64,000 nucleotides of DNA, from the NCBI GenBank assembly GCA_963776205.1, contig CAVZLR010000004.1, forward strand, positions 992,001-1,056,000, written 5' to 3'. Shown one piece after another: positions 9,144 to 18,706 of the stretch. Source of the DNA: UBA4459 sp963776205 (GTDB taxonomy: Bacteria; Bacteroidota; Bacteroidia; Bacteroidales; F082). The notes below the pieces were generated by a model, which saw only the letters and a list, made by a program, of their open reading frames with translations, did no database searches and was not told the origin of the DNA. Position 1 is the first letter of the stretch. Each line of letters opens with the position of its first letter. Made by a program: the position numbers and the translations under genes.

Positions 9144-10265
9144 ATGAAGAGAACAATCCAATTTCCGCTAATACTAAGGATCACCTTTATGCTACTTTTT
9201 GTATGGTTATCCTATTTTATTCTTACAGAATTCAGAAACTATCTGGCACCACTGACACTTGGAATCTTATTTGCATACCTGTTATTTCCTTTGGCAAACT
9301 TTTTCGAAAAACATGGGCTTGCACGCATTCTGGCCAACATTCTCGCCATAATCATAGGCCTGTCAGTGATTTATGGAATTGGTTTTTTTATTTATAAACA
9401 GTTCGGATTGTTTATCGATGATTTACCAAGTTTAAGAGCACAAGCCAGCCAAAATCTTCAGACAATTATTGCCTCTATCGAAAATACATTTGGTGTGACA
9501 GCGGGAGATTTGAAACATGAAGCAAATCGTATAATTCTGGGCTTTTTGAAAAATCCTGACGAAGGTATTAAATCAGCATTGGGACCCACTTTTTTTACAC
9601 TTTTTACTGTGTTAATAATGCCGGTTTACATTTTCTTTTTGTTATTCTACAGAAATAAATTCAAGGAATTCTTGCTGATGCTTGTTCCATATAATAAACA
9701 CGCTTTGGCTAACCGTATTATTAATGAGATTAATACACTTGCTGTCAGATATGTTACAGGTATGTTCATTGTTGTTTCTATCCTTGTTGTGCTAAATGTT
9801 TCCGGATTTTATATCATCGGTTTGCAACATGCACTTTTACTCGGAATCATAGCTGCAATTATGAATTTTATACCATATTACGGTACAATTATTGGCTATA
9901 TTTTCCCACTACTGATGTCTATTTTTGTTATGAATTCACCCATTTTTGCAATACTTGTCATAATTCAGTTTATCATAGTACAGTTTACCGAGAATAATAT
10001 CTTAACACCGAATATTGTTGGAGCACATGTTAACCTGAATCCTTTTATGATCATTCTAAGCATAACGCTCGGCGCGTTTGTCTGGGGATTACCAGGAATG
10101 ATTATTGCGGTTCCATTCGCTGCCATGCTTCGTGTTATAGGTGAGAATATTGACGAATTGAAACCACTTGGGTTCTTATTAGGTCAATCAGGCACTGAAG
10201 AACATTCAATTACAAGGGAGAAAATCAGAAAATTCTTTGACTTCTCTAAAAAGATGAAAAAATAA
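9144..10265 (+). CDS. AI-2E family transporter (first of two)
   Basis: A 373-residue integral membrane protein of the AI-2E/PerM (PF01594) family. It opens with paired helices (residues about 10-80), has a soluble middle with amphipathic segments (about 90-150), and closes with the conserved C-terminal helix cluster containing IPYYGTIIGYIFPLLMS and the segment NPFMIILSITLGAFVWGLPG. Members include TqsA (autoinducer-2 export) and Na/H antiporters, so the substrate cannot be named. It is divergent from the SLC12-type gene and converges on the saccharopine-dehydrogenase-like gene with only 4 bases between stops. A paralogue lies at 27448-28545. Confidence 0.9.
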   Translation: MKRTIQFPLILRITFMLLFVWLSYFILTEFRNYLAPLTLGILFAYLLFPLANFFEKHGLARILANILAIIIGLSVIYGIGFFIYKQFGLFIDDLPSLRAQASQNLQTIIASIENTFGVTAGDLKHEANRIILGFLKNPDEGIKSALGPTFFTLFTVLIMPVYIFFLLFYRNKFKEFLLMLVPYNKHALANRIINEINTLAVRYVTGMFIVVSILVVLNVSGFYIIGLQHALLLGIIAAIMNFIPYYGTIIGYIFPLLMSIFVMNSPIFAILVIIQFIIVQFTENNILTPNIVGAHVNLNPFMIILSITLGAFVWGLPGMIIAVPFAAMLRVIGENIDELKPLGFLLGQSGTEEHSITREKIRKFFDFSKKMKK

Positions 10266-10269
10266 ACTT

Positions 10270-11412
10270 TTATGAAAGCTTTTCAATTGAAGACTTGTAA
10301 ACTACGCCTCTCTCTTTCAGTCCAGTCAAAATGAAATCAACCACTTTCTGATCCTTACCGAGAAATTCGGGAACAGATATACCGTTTACAGAATATAAGT
10401 TTTCAGCCAGAAGCCTCACTGCCATGGTGGCTGTATAGCCGGTAGTTCGGGCCATTGAATGTATTCCCGTTTTGGGATCATATTCATCATACAGGTCAAA
10501 CTGATACCTCAGCGATTCACCATTCTTCTCTCCTTCAACGATGATACGCATTACGGTAAAATCAACTTCACCCTCTTTTAATTTCCATTGATCAAATAAA
10601 AGCTTTGAAGTTAACTCCAGTGGTGAAACTTTTTGCCCCTGAATATCAATTGCCTCCTCCCTGAAAAAACCATTATCGGATAGCAATTTTATCTTTTCTG
10701 CATAACCCGGGTATCTAAGCGTTTTTTCGCGCATCATGTCAGCTTCTATAGTAAACATAAGCGAACGCAAACCATCACTGTTGAATGCTTCAAGCGTTCC
10801 AATATTTTGGAATTCCAACAATTCAATTTCTGTTAATGCTGGTTTTGTTACTATCTTATTATGCTCCACCAGGCGGGCGGGCCGTGTATATTCTTCAATT
10901 ACATCTGTTGGGGAGAATACAGCTTTATATTCCCATGGTTTGGTTCTAATTTTGGGTAGTCCGCCAACATATATATCCACTTTTAAAACATGATCTAGTT
11001 GATTGGCAGCATATCCAGTAAGTAAGTTGCTCATTCCCGGGGCCACCCCCATATCACAAATAACCTTGACCTGGTTGGATTTTGCCAATTCTGAAAGGTC
11101 AAATGGGTCCTCTGGATAAAATGCAATGTCAATTACATCCTTCTTTGCTTCAATGCACCATTTTAAAGTTCGAAAACCAATGCTGCCCGGAACCGCGTTC
11201 AGAATAATGTCATAATCTCGAACAAGTGTTTTCAATTCATTTTCATTAGCAAGGTCTGCATGGATTTTGTGCAACCGCTCTTCAACCAGACAATTCAAAT
11301 TTGATTCGCTAATATCAGCTACCGCTACTTCGAATGCGCCATCTTTAACCAGATCGAGTGCCATGGGCCGACCTACCAGACCGGCTCCTAGTATTAATAT
11401 TCTTCTTTTCAT
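10270..11412 (-). CDS. Saccharopine dehydrogenase family oxidoreductase
   Basis: The 380-residue product begins with an NAD(P)-binding Rossmann motif, ILILGAGLVGRPMA, and continues with the NAVPGSIGF and GVAPGMSNLL segments typical of the saccharopine dehydrogenase / lysine 6-dehydrogenase family. Length and domain order fit lysine 6-dehydrogenase-like enzymes better than the longer carboxynorspermidine dehydrogenase. The ATG overlaps the stop of the upstream EamA gene by 4 bases, so the two are probably translationally coupled. It is the last gene of the minus-strand run. A role in lysine or related amino-acid metabolism is inferred; the substrate is not determined. Confidence 0.82.
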   Translation of the reverse strand: MKRRILILGAGLVGRPMALDLVKDGAFEVAVADISESNLNCLVEERLHKIHADLANENELKTLVRDYDIILNAVPGSIGFRTLKWCIEAKKDVIDIAFYPEDPFDLSELAKSNQVKVICDMGVAPGMSNLLTGYAANQLDHVLKVDIYVGGLPKIRTKPWEYKAVFSPTDVIEEYTRPARLVEHNKIVTKPALTEIELLEFQNIGTLEAFNSDGLRSLMFTIEADMMREKTLRYPGYAEKIKLLSDNGFFREEAIDIQGQKVSPLELTSKLLFDQWKLKEGEVDFTVMRIIVEGEKNGESLRYQFDLYDEYDPKTGIHSMARTTGYTATMAVRLLAENLYSVNGISVPEFLGKDQKVVDFILTGLKERGVVYKSSIEKLS

Positions 11413-12311
11413 AGTTTTTTACTTTTCATAAATCTCCTGGTTTTATCGTATTGCGATAGCATTACACCTACAATTACCACAACAATACCAATGGCTTTCA
11501 ACGTGGTAAAATCTTCTTTCAGTATAAAAAAAGCAGCCAAAGTGGCGATTACCGGTATTAAGTTGGTATATAAATTTGACTTGCTGATACCCAAGTATTT
11601 AATAGCGTATATAAATAAGATGTAAGCAGCAGATGAACATAAAACCCCTAAACCAATCAATGAGAGTATAGCAATCGTACTCAGATCAATGTGCATCACG
11701 TCTTTAAAATCAAAAATCAAAAAAAGGGGTAGAAAGAAGATTGCTCCCGTTAGGTTTTGCCATGTGATAATAGTAATAGGCTTGTACTTAAGCGTGAGTT
11801 TTTTTATATAAACGGTGTAAATGACAGCAGAGAATACTGCCAGAAATAATAAAGCCAACCCAGTGGGTGAAGCTTCGAGTTCGAAATGTTTGTTGAACAG
11901 AATCAGGATTAAACCAGCGAATGAAATAACCAAACCAAAAATATTTAAGTTACTCAGTTTCTCCCCAAATATTTTAAGTGCAACAAATGGTGTAAATACT
12001 GGTATGGTTGCAATAATAATGGCTGTTACAGAAACCGAAGCGAGATTAAGCCCATAATTCTCTCCCAGAAAATACAGAAACGGGTTAAAAAAGGCACCTC
12101 CAATCAATAGGCCAAAATCCTTGCGGTCAATTTTTTCAAATTTTCCGGTTAGTTTAATGAGCGGAAAAAGAAATATTGAAGAAATGACGAGCCTGAAGAA
12201 TATCGTGGTAAGCGGCGTATAATATTCGAAAACCGTTTTTGACAAAATAAAAGAAAAACCCCAGAAGATCATGGAGAGAATGGCCGCTATATGGATATAT
12301 GCTTTTTGCAT
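11409..12311 (-). CDS. EamA/DMT superfamily transporter
   Basis: A 300-residue protein with about ten membrane helices arranged as two EamA repeats (residues about 8-140 and 150-285). The opening SMIFWGFSFILSKTVFEYY is the usual first helix of drug/metabolite transporters. Family members export amino acids or other small metabolites. It starts 1 base after the stop of the methyltransferase-like gene and overlaps the following oxidoreductase by 4 bases, placing it inside an operon. Pairing with an amino-acid-type dehydrogenase is suggestive of metabolite efflux but not proof. A second EamA gene lies at 53123-54073. Confidence 0.88.
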   Translation of the reverse strand: MQKAYIHIAAILSMIFWGFSFILSKTVFEYYTPLTTIFFRLVISSIFLFPLIKLTGKFEKIDRKDFGLLIGGAFFNPFLYFLGENYGLNLASVSVTAIIIATIPVFTPFVALKIFGEKLSNLNIFGLVISFAGLILILFNKHFELEASPTGLALLFLAVFSAVIYTVYIKKLTLKYKPITIITWQNLTGAIFFLPLFLIFDFKDVMHIDLSTIAILSLIGLGVLCSSAAYILFIYAIKYLGISKSNLYTNLIPVIATLAAFFILKEDFTTLKAIGIVVVIVGVMLSQYDKTRRFMKSKKL

Positions 12312-12312
12312 T

Positions 12313-13059
12313 TCACGAGCGTCCTTCTTCCTTAAATACTTGCGTGTAGTGTTTCAGGCTTCTTAAAATAAGCACTATAATAGTCGTTGCGCACAGTATC
12401 CAATGTGCAGTTGTATCCAATTCAAATTTCCCGGTTTCAAAAAATCTCCTTAAGTCATCTATATAGACAAATCCCAGAACGGTAGCCAGTAAGCCAGAGT
12501 ATTCGCGTTTTAGAATACTTTTAAAGGATAAAGGCATTTCATTTCTAACGTATTTTCTAAAACAAGGCAGGAATGATGGTGTTTTCCGGGCCCAATTCAT
12601 ATATGTTTCACCAAATTTTCTTTCCAGGAAACGCTCCTCAGCAAACATGATTCTTTCATAATACAACCAGAATAATAATGTAACGATTATGACGAACGGG
12701 AAATTGAAAGTGAACAACACAATGCCGATCCACATGAAATAATTACCGAGGTAAAGCGGATGCCGCACCATCGAGTAAATGCCTTTCGTGTTTAATGTTT
12801 CTGCCACTTGTCCCTCCCTTGTATTTCTGCCTGATGTACCTGCAGGTGTGGTACCGATAGATATCGCCCTTATTATAAAACCCAAAGTACTTAATGCAAT
12901 TGAAATAACTGTAATAAGCTCTCTTGAAGTTTCGTTTAAGAAAGAAATATCCGTAAAATAGACCACTGGTATGGCTGCAATAAAAAGGATCACAGGGATT
13001 TGCCCCCTGTACCGGAAAAGCCGGTTACCACTTCTTTCGAAGGAATCAACAAGTGCCAT
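12313..13059 (-). CDS. ICMT/PEMT-type membrane methyltransferase
   Basis: A 248-residue multi-span membrane protein of the isoprenylcysteine carboxyl methyltransferase / phospholipid methyltransferase group. The signature is GIYSMVRHPLYLGNYFMWIG (residues about 94-113) followed by YYERIMFAEERFLERKFGE and Y-NWARKTPSFLP, the SAM-binding and catalytic C-terminal core. In Leptospira a relative, LmtA, methylates the 1-phosphate of lipid A, so a lipid or envelope substrate is plausible here. It has its own candidate promoter at 13081-13110, separating it from the upstream glycosyltransferase. The family is confident; the substrate is not. Confidence 0.8.
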   Translation of the reverse strand: MALVDSFERSGNRLFRYRGQIPVILFIAAIPVVYFTDISFLNETSRELITVISIALSTLGFIIRAISIGTTPAGTSGRNTREGQVAETLNTKGIYSMVRHPLYLGNYFMWIGIVLFTFNFPFVIIVTLLFWLYYERIMFAEERFLERKFGETYMNWARKTPSFLPCFRKYVRNEMPLSFKSILKREYSGLLATVLGFVYIDDLRRFFETGKFELDTTAHWILCATTIIVLILRSLKHYTQVFKEEGRS

Positions 13060-13080
13060 ATTCTATAAAATAATAATACG

Positions 13081-13110
13081 CAAAGGTATCTTTTTTACGA
13101 TTTGGATCAA
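13081..13110 (-). promoter_or_regulatory. Consensus Bacteroidetes promoter for the methyltransferase-EamA-dehydrogenase unit
   Basis: On the minus strand TTG (13108-13110), a spacer of exactly 19 bases, then TACCTTTG (13081-13088), a full match to TTG-N17-21-TAnnTTTG. The ATG follows 21 bases after the -7 element. It lies between the glycosyltransferase stop (13120) and the methyltransferase start (13059), so the last three genes can be transcribed independently of the first two. Confidence 0.6.
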
Positions 13111-13119
13111 GTTGTTTTT

Positions 13120-14268
13120 CTATTCGACAAAACCAGTTAACCAATCTGACAGTATTTTAACAAGCCTTGGATATGTGTATTTTTTCTCGGCACGAGCACG
13201 GCAAGAAACTGACATTTGTTTTCTCAACCCATTATTCTGTAATAAATAATTCACTTTCTGACCCAGGATTTTAGGATCCCGTTCAGTTAGAATTCCTTCG
13301 GTAGGTGTAATTATTGAACCAACACCTCCACCTTCATATGCCACTACCGGTGTTCCTGCAGCCAGAGCTTCAACGTAGATAATTCCAAAATGCTCTTTTT
13401 TTTCAGGTGCAGCCACCAGCAATGTAGCTTCTTTGATCAGTGTGGCTTTATCACCTGAAGAGACATAACCAAAAAACATACCCCGATCTCCTAATTTTTC
13501 TTTGAGTTCACCTTTTAATTCACCATCGCCAATAAAAACTGTTGCAGCATATTCATAATATTCTTGAGAGGCTTCAACAACATTCTGTGGACCTTTGGAT
13601 GCGGTTAGTGCACCCGGACAAATAATATAGACATCAGGCAATTTATATTTTTCCCTGAATTCAAAAGTAGTATCTGATCGAAATTCATCGAGATGAACTC
13701 CGCACGGCAAAATCAGAAATTTTTGATCAGGTATATCAATAATAGGTTTTACCAACTCATCCCTAACATACTCAGTAGTTACAATGATTCCGTTTGCCTT
13801 CTCAACCGCTTCTTTGATCAGCTTCCATGCTCTGTCATCCCATTTCCCTTCATGTCTTGGTTCAATACCAGTTCCATGTAAGAAAAGAACATAAGGTTTA
13901 TTGTTCCTCGATGCAACACGATAAGTCGCTATTGCCGCAATATTGGCATGATGTCCTATAACGATGTCGACATCATCAATTATTTTATTAAGCGCATTTT
14001 CATAAACAGGTAAATAGGCCATCATTTCATCATAATCCATACTGGCCACCTGTTTCTGTTCTTCCCCTGCAGAAGGCAAGTACTCATGCACAGGCATGAT
14101 AGCAGAGTGAAGTTTAATATCAATATTTTGAGCACCAGGAACACCATCTCCAATTTCGGGATGCATAAAATAAACATGATGCCCAAGCTGCAATAAGAAT
14201 CGGGTATGTTGCCTGGCCACTACGCCACTGCCTCTCCCTTTATTGAGCAATATAATGGCGATTCGCAT
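13120..14268 (-). CDS. GT4-family glycosyltransferase
   Basis: A 382-residue GT-B glycosyltransferase. The N-terminal domain begins RIAIILLNKGRGSGVVARQH, an acceptor-domain opening. The C-terminal domain has KYKLPDVYIICPGALTASKGPQNVV and the donor-binding run HFGIIYVEALAAGTPVVAYEGGG with the EX7E-type glutamates. It probably adds a sugar from a nucleotide-sugar donor to a lipid or polysaccharide at the inner face of the membrane; sugar and acceptor are unknown. Its ATG overlaps the stop of the alanine symporter gene by one base, so the two are likely co-transcribed. Confidence 0.88.
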   Translation of the reverse strand: MRIAIILLNKGRGSGVVARQHTRFLLQLGHHVYFMHPEIGDGVPGAQNIDIKLHSAIMPVHEYLPSAGEEQKQVASMDYDEMMAYLPVYENALNKIIDDVDIVIGHHANIAAIATYRVASRNNKPYVLFLHGTGIEPRHEGKWDDRAWKLIKEAVEKANGIIVTTEYVRDELVKPIIDIPDQKFLILPCGVHLDEFRSDTTFEFREKYKLPDVYIICPGALTASKGPQNVVEASQEYYEYAATVFIGDGELKGELKEKLGDRGMFFGYVSSGDKATLIKEATLLVAAPEKKEHFGIIYVEALAAGTPVVAYEGGGVGSIITPTEGILTERDPKILGQKVNYLLQNNGLRKQMSVSCRARAEKKYTYPRLVKILSDWLTGFVE

Positions 14269-15920
14269 TATTTAAATTTCTTAATTTCTCCTGTTTTAAG
14301 TTTCTGCCAATAATCTTTTAAGTCTTTTCGAACTTCTGGCGCTAATATGAGAAGTCCTAAAATATTCGGAAATCCCATTGCCAAGATCATAGCATCAGAA
14401 AAATCTACCACAGCACCCAAACTTGATGAAGCTCCAATGACTATAAAAGTAAGGAATAACACAAAATAGGTATATTTTGCTACATTGCGATTGCCAAACA
14501 ACCTCTCAAACATACCTCCAAACAAGTAATCAAATCCCTTTAATCCATAATACGACCAAGAGATCATAGTTGAAAAAGCAAATAGGAATATGGCAATCAC
14601 CAAAATATATGGAAAAAATGAAAAAACCTTTTCAAATGCGTTAGAAGTGAGCTGCGCACCCTCTAATCCCATCGGGTTTTCATATGTTCCTGTAAAAATT
14701 AAGACCAATGCAGTCATTGTACAAATCACTACAGTATCCACGAATGGCTCCATCAAGGCAACAAATCCTTCGGTGATGGGTTTATCAGTTTTTACTGCCG
14801 AGTGTGCTATGGCGGCCGAGCCAACACCAGCTTCGTTCGAGAAAGCAGCCCGCTGGAACCCCACTATCAATACTCCAACGATTCCACCTTTTATGGCATC
14901 CGGATCAAAAGCACCATTCCAGATCAAACTGAATGCCTCACCTGTATGTTGAATATTCATAAAAATGATAATGAGAGCAGTTACCACATACAGTACAGCC
15001 ATAAATGGCACAACTTTATCGGTTACCCTTGCAATACTTTTAATTCCGCCTATGATAACAATTCCCACTAAAATGGCCAGTATAACTCCAAACCAGAATC
15101 CATAACCTTCAATGGTAGGAATCACATAAGCCAGTTGAGAGAATGATTGGTTGGCCTGAAACATATTTCCTCCACCAAAAGAACCTCCAATTACCAGCAA
15201 AGCGAAAAGTGCTGCCAGCACAGCACCCAGCCATTTCATTTTTTTCTTTTTCAGCCCATCTCGCAAATAATACATGGGGCCACCTGAAACGATGCCGTTT
15301 ATGTCAATCCGACGGTATTTAACACCTAATGTGCATTCGGTAAATTTTGAAGACATCCCAAGTAGTCCGGCAATAATCATCCAGAAGGTTGCTCCCGGAC
15401 CTCCAATGGAAATGGCGATGGCCACACCAGCAATATTTCCGAGCCCCACAGTAGCAGAAAGAGCAGTTGTTAAAGCCTGAAAATGGGAAACTTCACCAGG
15501 ATCATCAGGATCGTCATACTTACCCTGCACAAGTTGAATGGCATGTTTAAAGCCTCTTATACTCACAAACCTCATTACAATGGTAAATGTAATTGCGCCA
15601 AAAATTAACCAGAAAACAATTAACGGTAAACGCGATTCTACAGGATTACCTTCACTATCCAGTATTGGTCTTCCGGAATCGTCATAAACAACTGGATCAT
15701 AGATTCCCATAGCTGTGAATGGATCCCAAAACAGAACTGAATTTATCACATCAACTGCTGGCCTGAAAGCCTGGTCTATTCTCTCACTTACCGTTAATTC
15801 CAAATTTTGGGCTTCCTGCTCTGCTTCAAAATCATTGCTACTGGCTCTTAAAGTATCTTGTGTAAAGCTTATGCTATATATTAAGAAAAGAATAATGATT
15901 AGAAAGGATTTCTTCACCAT
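14268..15920 (-). CDS. Sodium:alanine symporter family (AGCS) protein with N-terminal extension
   Basis: The 550-residue product is an alanine/glycine:cation symporter. Core motifs include SHFQALTTALSATVGLGNIA and GVAIAISIGGPGATFWMI, the hallmark region, and GVGSAAIAHSAVKTDKP later on. Before the first core helix are a signal-peptide-like N-terminus (KKSFLIIILFLIYSISFTQ) and about 80 polar residues including VYDDSGRPILDSEGNP; this extension is common in Bacteroidetes members and may lie in the periplasm. About eleven membrane helices follow. It imports small neutral amino acids with Na+ by family analogy. It is the first gene of the minus-strand run that continues into the glycosyltransferase. 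Confidence 0.9.
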   Translation of the reverse strand: MVKKSFLIIILFLIYSISFTQDTLRASSNDFEAEQEAQNLELTVSERIDQAFRPAVDVINSVLFWDPFTAMGIYDPVVYDDSGRPILDSEGNPVESRLPLIVFWLIFGAITFTIVMRFVSIRGFKHAIQLVQGKYDDPDDPGEVSHFQALTTALSATVGLGNIAGVAIAISIGGPGATFWMIIAGLLGMSSKFTECTLGVKYRRIDINGIVSGGPMYYLRDGLKKKKMKWLGAVLAALFALLVIGGSFGGGNMFQANQSFSQLAYVIPTIEGYGFWFGVILAILVGIVIIGGIKSIARVTDKVVPFMAVLYVVTALIIIFMNIQHTGEAFSLIWNGAFDPDAIKGGIVGVLIVGFQRAAFSNEAGVGSAAIAHSAVKTDKPITEGFVALMEPFVDTVVICTMTALVLIFTGTYENPMGLEGAQLTSNAFEKVFSFFPYILVIAIFLFAFSTMISWSYYGLKGFDYLFGGMFERLFGNRNVAKYTYFVLFLTFIVIGASSSLGAVVDFSDAMILAMGFPNILGLLILAPEVRKDLKDYWQKLKTGEIKKFK

Positions 15921-16067
15921 GGTATATGCTATTTCTGAATGAAAACTAAAAAGGGCTGTAATTTAGCAAAAGAATTACAAACAACACCCGCCTTTTTAAT
16001 TGTTTCATTATTTTTGTTTTAGGACAAGCGTAGAATTGCCTGCTAGTTGTATCAATTTAACTGTTGA

Positions 16068-17018
16068 ATGATTCAAAAAATAAATAGCTGGATAAAATCA
16101 GTTGTGACACTTAATAAAAGTGAACAGCGCGCTATACTTTTTATTTTGTTTCTTATACTAATTGTAATCGTGATTAACCTGATAATGCCTTTTCTAATTA
16201 AGAAGGAAACTAATGACTATTCGGTATTTAAAAAGGATATTGAAAACTTCCGAAAAACGCAGCAATTGTTAGCTGACTCCATACGCATTGAACAATTGCA
16301 AAACCGTGGCAAACTGAATAAGGAACTTGCTGAGCAAAAGCTAAATCCATTTCCCTTTAATCCAAACCAGTTACCGGAAGAAGTGTGGTTGCAACTTGGA
16401 CTATCTGAAAAGCAAGTAGAAACTATAAAAAATTATGAAGCAAAGGGCGGGAAATTTAACAGGAAGGAAGACCTCAGAAAAATGTATAGCATTTCTGATG
16501 CTGAGTACAATATTCTGGAACCATTTATAAGAACTCCTTCCAACTTCAAAACAAAGATATCACCTATAGAAAGCAAAATTGAAGAAAGGAAACCTGAAGT
16601 AAAGAAAATCAAGTATCTGGATGTGGAGATCAACACTGCAGATTCTTCCGTTTTTGTGAATTCTTTAAAAATGCAGCCTTGGATTGCTGCCCGAATTATA
16701 AATTACAGGGATCTCCTGGGTGGATATTTCAAACCTGCTCAGCTAAGGGAAGTATATGGTTTCGACTCATCAAACTATTATAAAATTGAAAAGTTCCTGC
16801 AAGTGGACACTTCGCTGATTGTTAAAATAAATATAAATACAGCCGGGTTTAAAGAAATATTGCGTCATCCATATATCTCATTTGAAATCACAAAGGGAAT
16901 TGTAAACTATAGAAATAGCAGGGGTTTATTTAAATCCACTGAGCAATTGATGGAACTTGGAATTCTTTCAGAATCATCCTTCATTAAAATAGAGCCTTAC
17001 CTAAGCGTGAAACCATGA
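16068..17018 (+). CDS. Membrane-anchored helix-hairpin-helix (ComEA-like) protein
   Basis: A 316-residue protein with one N-terminal membrane span (ILFILFLILIVIVINLIMPF, residues about 23-42) and three helix-hairpin-helix modules, at about 118-160, 190-240 and 260-315. The second and third have the ComEA-like cores INTADSSVF and ININTAGFKEILRHPYIS followed by I-NYR. HHH modules bind DNA without sequence specificity; ComEA is the periplasmic DNA receptor in transformation. With the anchor at the N-terminus the modules would sit outside the cytoplasm. No competence genes are adjacent, so DNA uptake is only a possibility. A TATTTTTG (16009-16016) may be its -7 element. Confidence 0.8.
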   Translation: MIQKINSWIKSVVTLNKSEQRAILFILFLILIVIVINLIMPFLIKKETNDYSVFKKDIENFRKTQQLLADSIRIEQLQNRGKLNKELAEQKLNPFPFNPNQLPEEVWLQLGLSEKQVETIKNYEAKGGKFNRKEDLRKMYSISDAEYNILEPFIRTPSNFKTKISPIESKIEERKPEVKKIKYLDVEINTADSSVFVNSLKMQPWIAARIINYRDLLGGYFKPAQLREVYGFDSSNYYKIEKFLQVDTSLIVKININTAGFKEILRHPYISFEITKGIVNYRNSRGLFKSTEQLMELGILSESSFIKIEPYLSVKP

Positions 17019-17160
17019 AAGTATAAACTCGAAAGTCGTCCATCCTCAATCTAAACTCTCAGAAAACAATTTACGATGAACCCGTAACCGGAAATTGCTG
17101 ATAAGTGTCTTCAAATTTTATAAAAATTCCTTATCATTGTCGCATCTTAAAATTATCCAA

Positions 17161-18588
17161 ATGAGTAAAATTTCCAGGGTTTTCAATAAATTTCCAAAGA
17201 CCTTTTGGGTGGCCAATACCATTGAACTATTTGAAAGATGGGCGTGGTATGGTTTCTTTATGCTGTTTGCAAATTACCTGACGCGATCATCGGATATGGG
17301 CGGACTGGAGTTTTCACAATCACAAAAAGGTATGATAATGGGCATTGGAACCGGGATATTATACTTTCTTCCCGTTATCACTGGTGCCATTGCTGATAAG
17401 TTCGGATACAAAAAAGTGTTGGCCATTGCATTTATCATTTATACTTCTGCTTTTATATTACTCCCTTATTTCGACAGTTTTACCGGTGTATTCATCATGT
17501 ATTTATACCTGGCGCTTGGTGCAGCATTATTCAAACCTATCATTCAGGCAACTGTCGCTAAAACCACTGATGATGAAACTGCCTCCATTGGTTTTGGTAT
17601 TTTTTATATGATGGTCAACCTGGGTGCTTTTATAGGACCAATGGTTACTTTGCTTTTTAAAGAATCATCATACAATATCGTTTTTAATATTTCAGCAGGC
17701 ATTATCGCACTTAACTTCATATTGTTACTATTTTATAAAGAACCTGACAGGACAAGATCACGTGAACCACTATCTGTAACACTTATCCAGATATTTAAAA
17801 ATATAGGATTGGTACTTACCGACATAAAATTTGTCATCTTTCTGCTAATAGTAGCCGGTTTCTGGACCATGTACTTCCAGTTGTTTTTTACCCTACCTGT
17901 TTTCATTGAGCAATGGGTTGACACTTCAAATATGTATAATTTCTTTCAGAATTACGCTCCATTTTTTGCCGAAAATTACGGGGCCAATGGTCAAATGGAA
18001 GCTGAGTTTATTACCAACTTTGATGCATTGTATATTATCATATTCCAGGTCCTGGTTTCATCTATTGTTATGCGATGGAAAGCACTGAGTTCGATGATCC
18101 GTGGAATTATCATTAGCTCCATAGGCATGGCGCTTACATTGATGACACAGAACGTTGTATTTATATTGGTTGCAATGTTCATTTTTTCGATTGGTGAAAT
18201 GATGGCATCCCCCAAGATCAGTGAATATATTGGGCGCATTGCGCCTGCTGACAAGAAAGCTCTCTACATGGGTTATTCGTTCATCCCAATGTTTCTCGGA
18301 AACGTTTTTGCAGGTATTATTTCTGGTAACGTGTATCAGAGCATGTCAGATAAACATTCACTCGTTAAAAAGGAAATGGCACAAAGAGGGCTTCATTTCT
18401 CTGAAAGCCTAACACAAAACGAATATTTCAAGGCTGCTGCAGATGCACTAAGCATGACTGAACGAGAGTTTACTAATTTTTTATGGGATGCATATCACCC
18501 TTCAAATATTTGGTTGATTATTATGGCCATTGGCCTTGCAGCAGCTTTGTTCTTATGGATTTACAATAATAAGTTAATTAAAACTTAA
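17161..18588 (+). CDS. MFS transporter, POT/PTR-like
   Basis: A major-facilitator protein of about 475 residues from the ATG at 17161; the open frame extends to a TTG at 17095, but the extra 22 residues precede the natural N-terminus MSKISRVFNKFPKTFWVANT. The first helix ELFERWAWYGFFMLFANYLT resembles the ExxERxxYYG start of proton-dependent oligopeptide (POT) transporters, and the following GTGILYFLPVITGAIADKFG and KVLAIAFIIY match MFS motif A. About twelve to fourteen helices. Peptide uptake is plausible, the substrate unproven. The gene stands alone between the HHH gene and a T9SS cargo gene. Confidence 0.8.
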   Translation: MSKISRVFNKFPKTFWVANTIELFERWAWYGFFMLFANYLTRSSDMGGLEFSQSQKGMIMGIGTGILYFLPVITGAIADKFGYKKVLAIAFIIYTSAFILLPYFDSFTGVFIMYLYLALGAALFKPIIQATVAKTTDDETASIGFGIFYMMVNLGAFIGPMVTLLFKESSYNIVFNISAGIIALNFILLLFYKEPDRTRSREPLSVTLIQIFKNIGLVLTDIKFVIFLLIVAGFWTMYFQLFFTLPVFIEQWVDTSNMYNFFQNYAPFFAENYGANGQMEAEFITNFDALYIIIFQVLVSSIVMRWKALSSMIRGIIISSIGMALTLMTQNVVFILVAMFIFSIGEMMASPKISEYIGRIAPADKKALYMGYSFIPMFLGNVFAGIISGNVYQSMSDKHSLVKKEMAQRGLHFSESLTQNEYFKAAADALSMTEREFTNFLWDAYHPSNIWLIIMAIGLAAALFLWIYNNKLIKT

Positions 18589-18606
18589 TTCTTTTTAAAT
18601 AATAGC

Positions 18607-18633
18607 TTGCATGTTGTTTTTTTACTAAGTTTG
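18607..18633 (+). promoter_or_regulatory. Candidate promoter for the T9SS-secreted protein
   Basis: TTG (18607-18609), 16-base spacer, TAAGTTTG (18626-18633) matching the -7 consensus. This predicts a leader of about 70 bases before the ATG at 18707; the leader is AT-rich with no obvious hairpin. Confidence 0.4.
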
Positions 18634-18706
18634 TTATTCAGTTTCCAACTGAATTAAATTACCATCAAAATATCATTCAATATATGTTTAACTAATTAAA
18701 AAAATC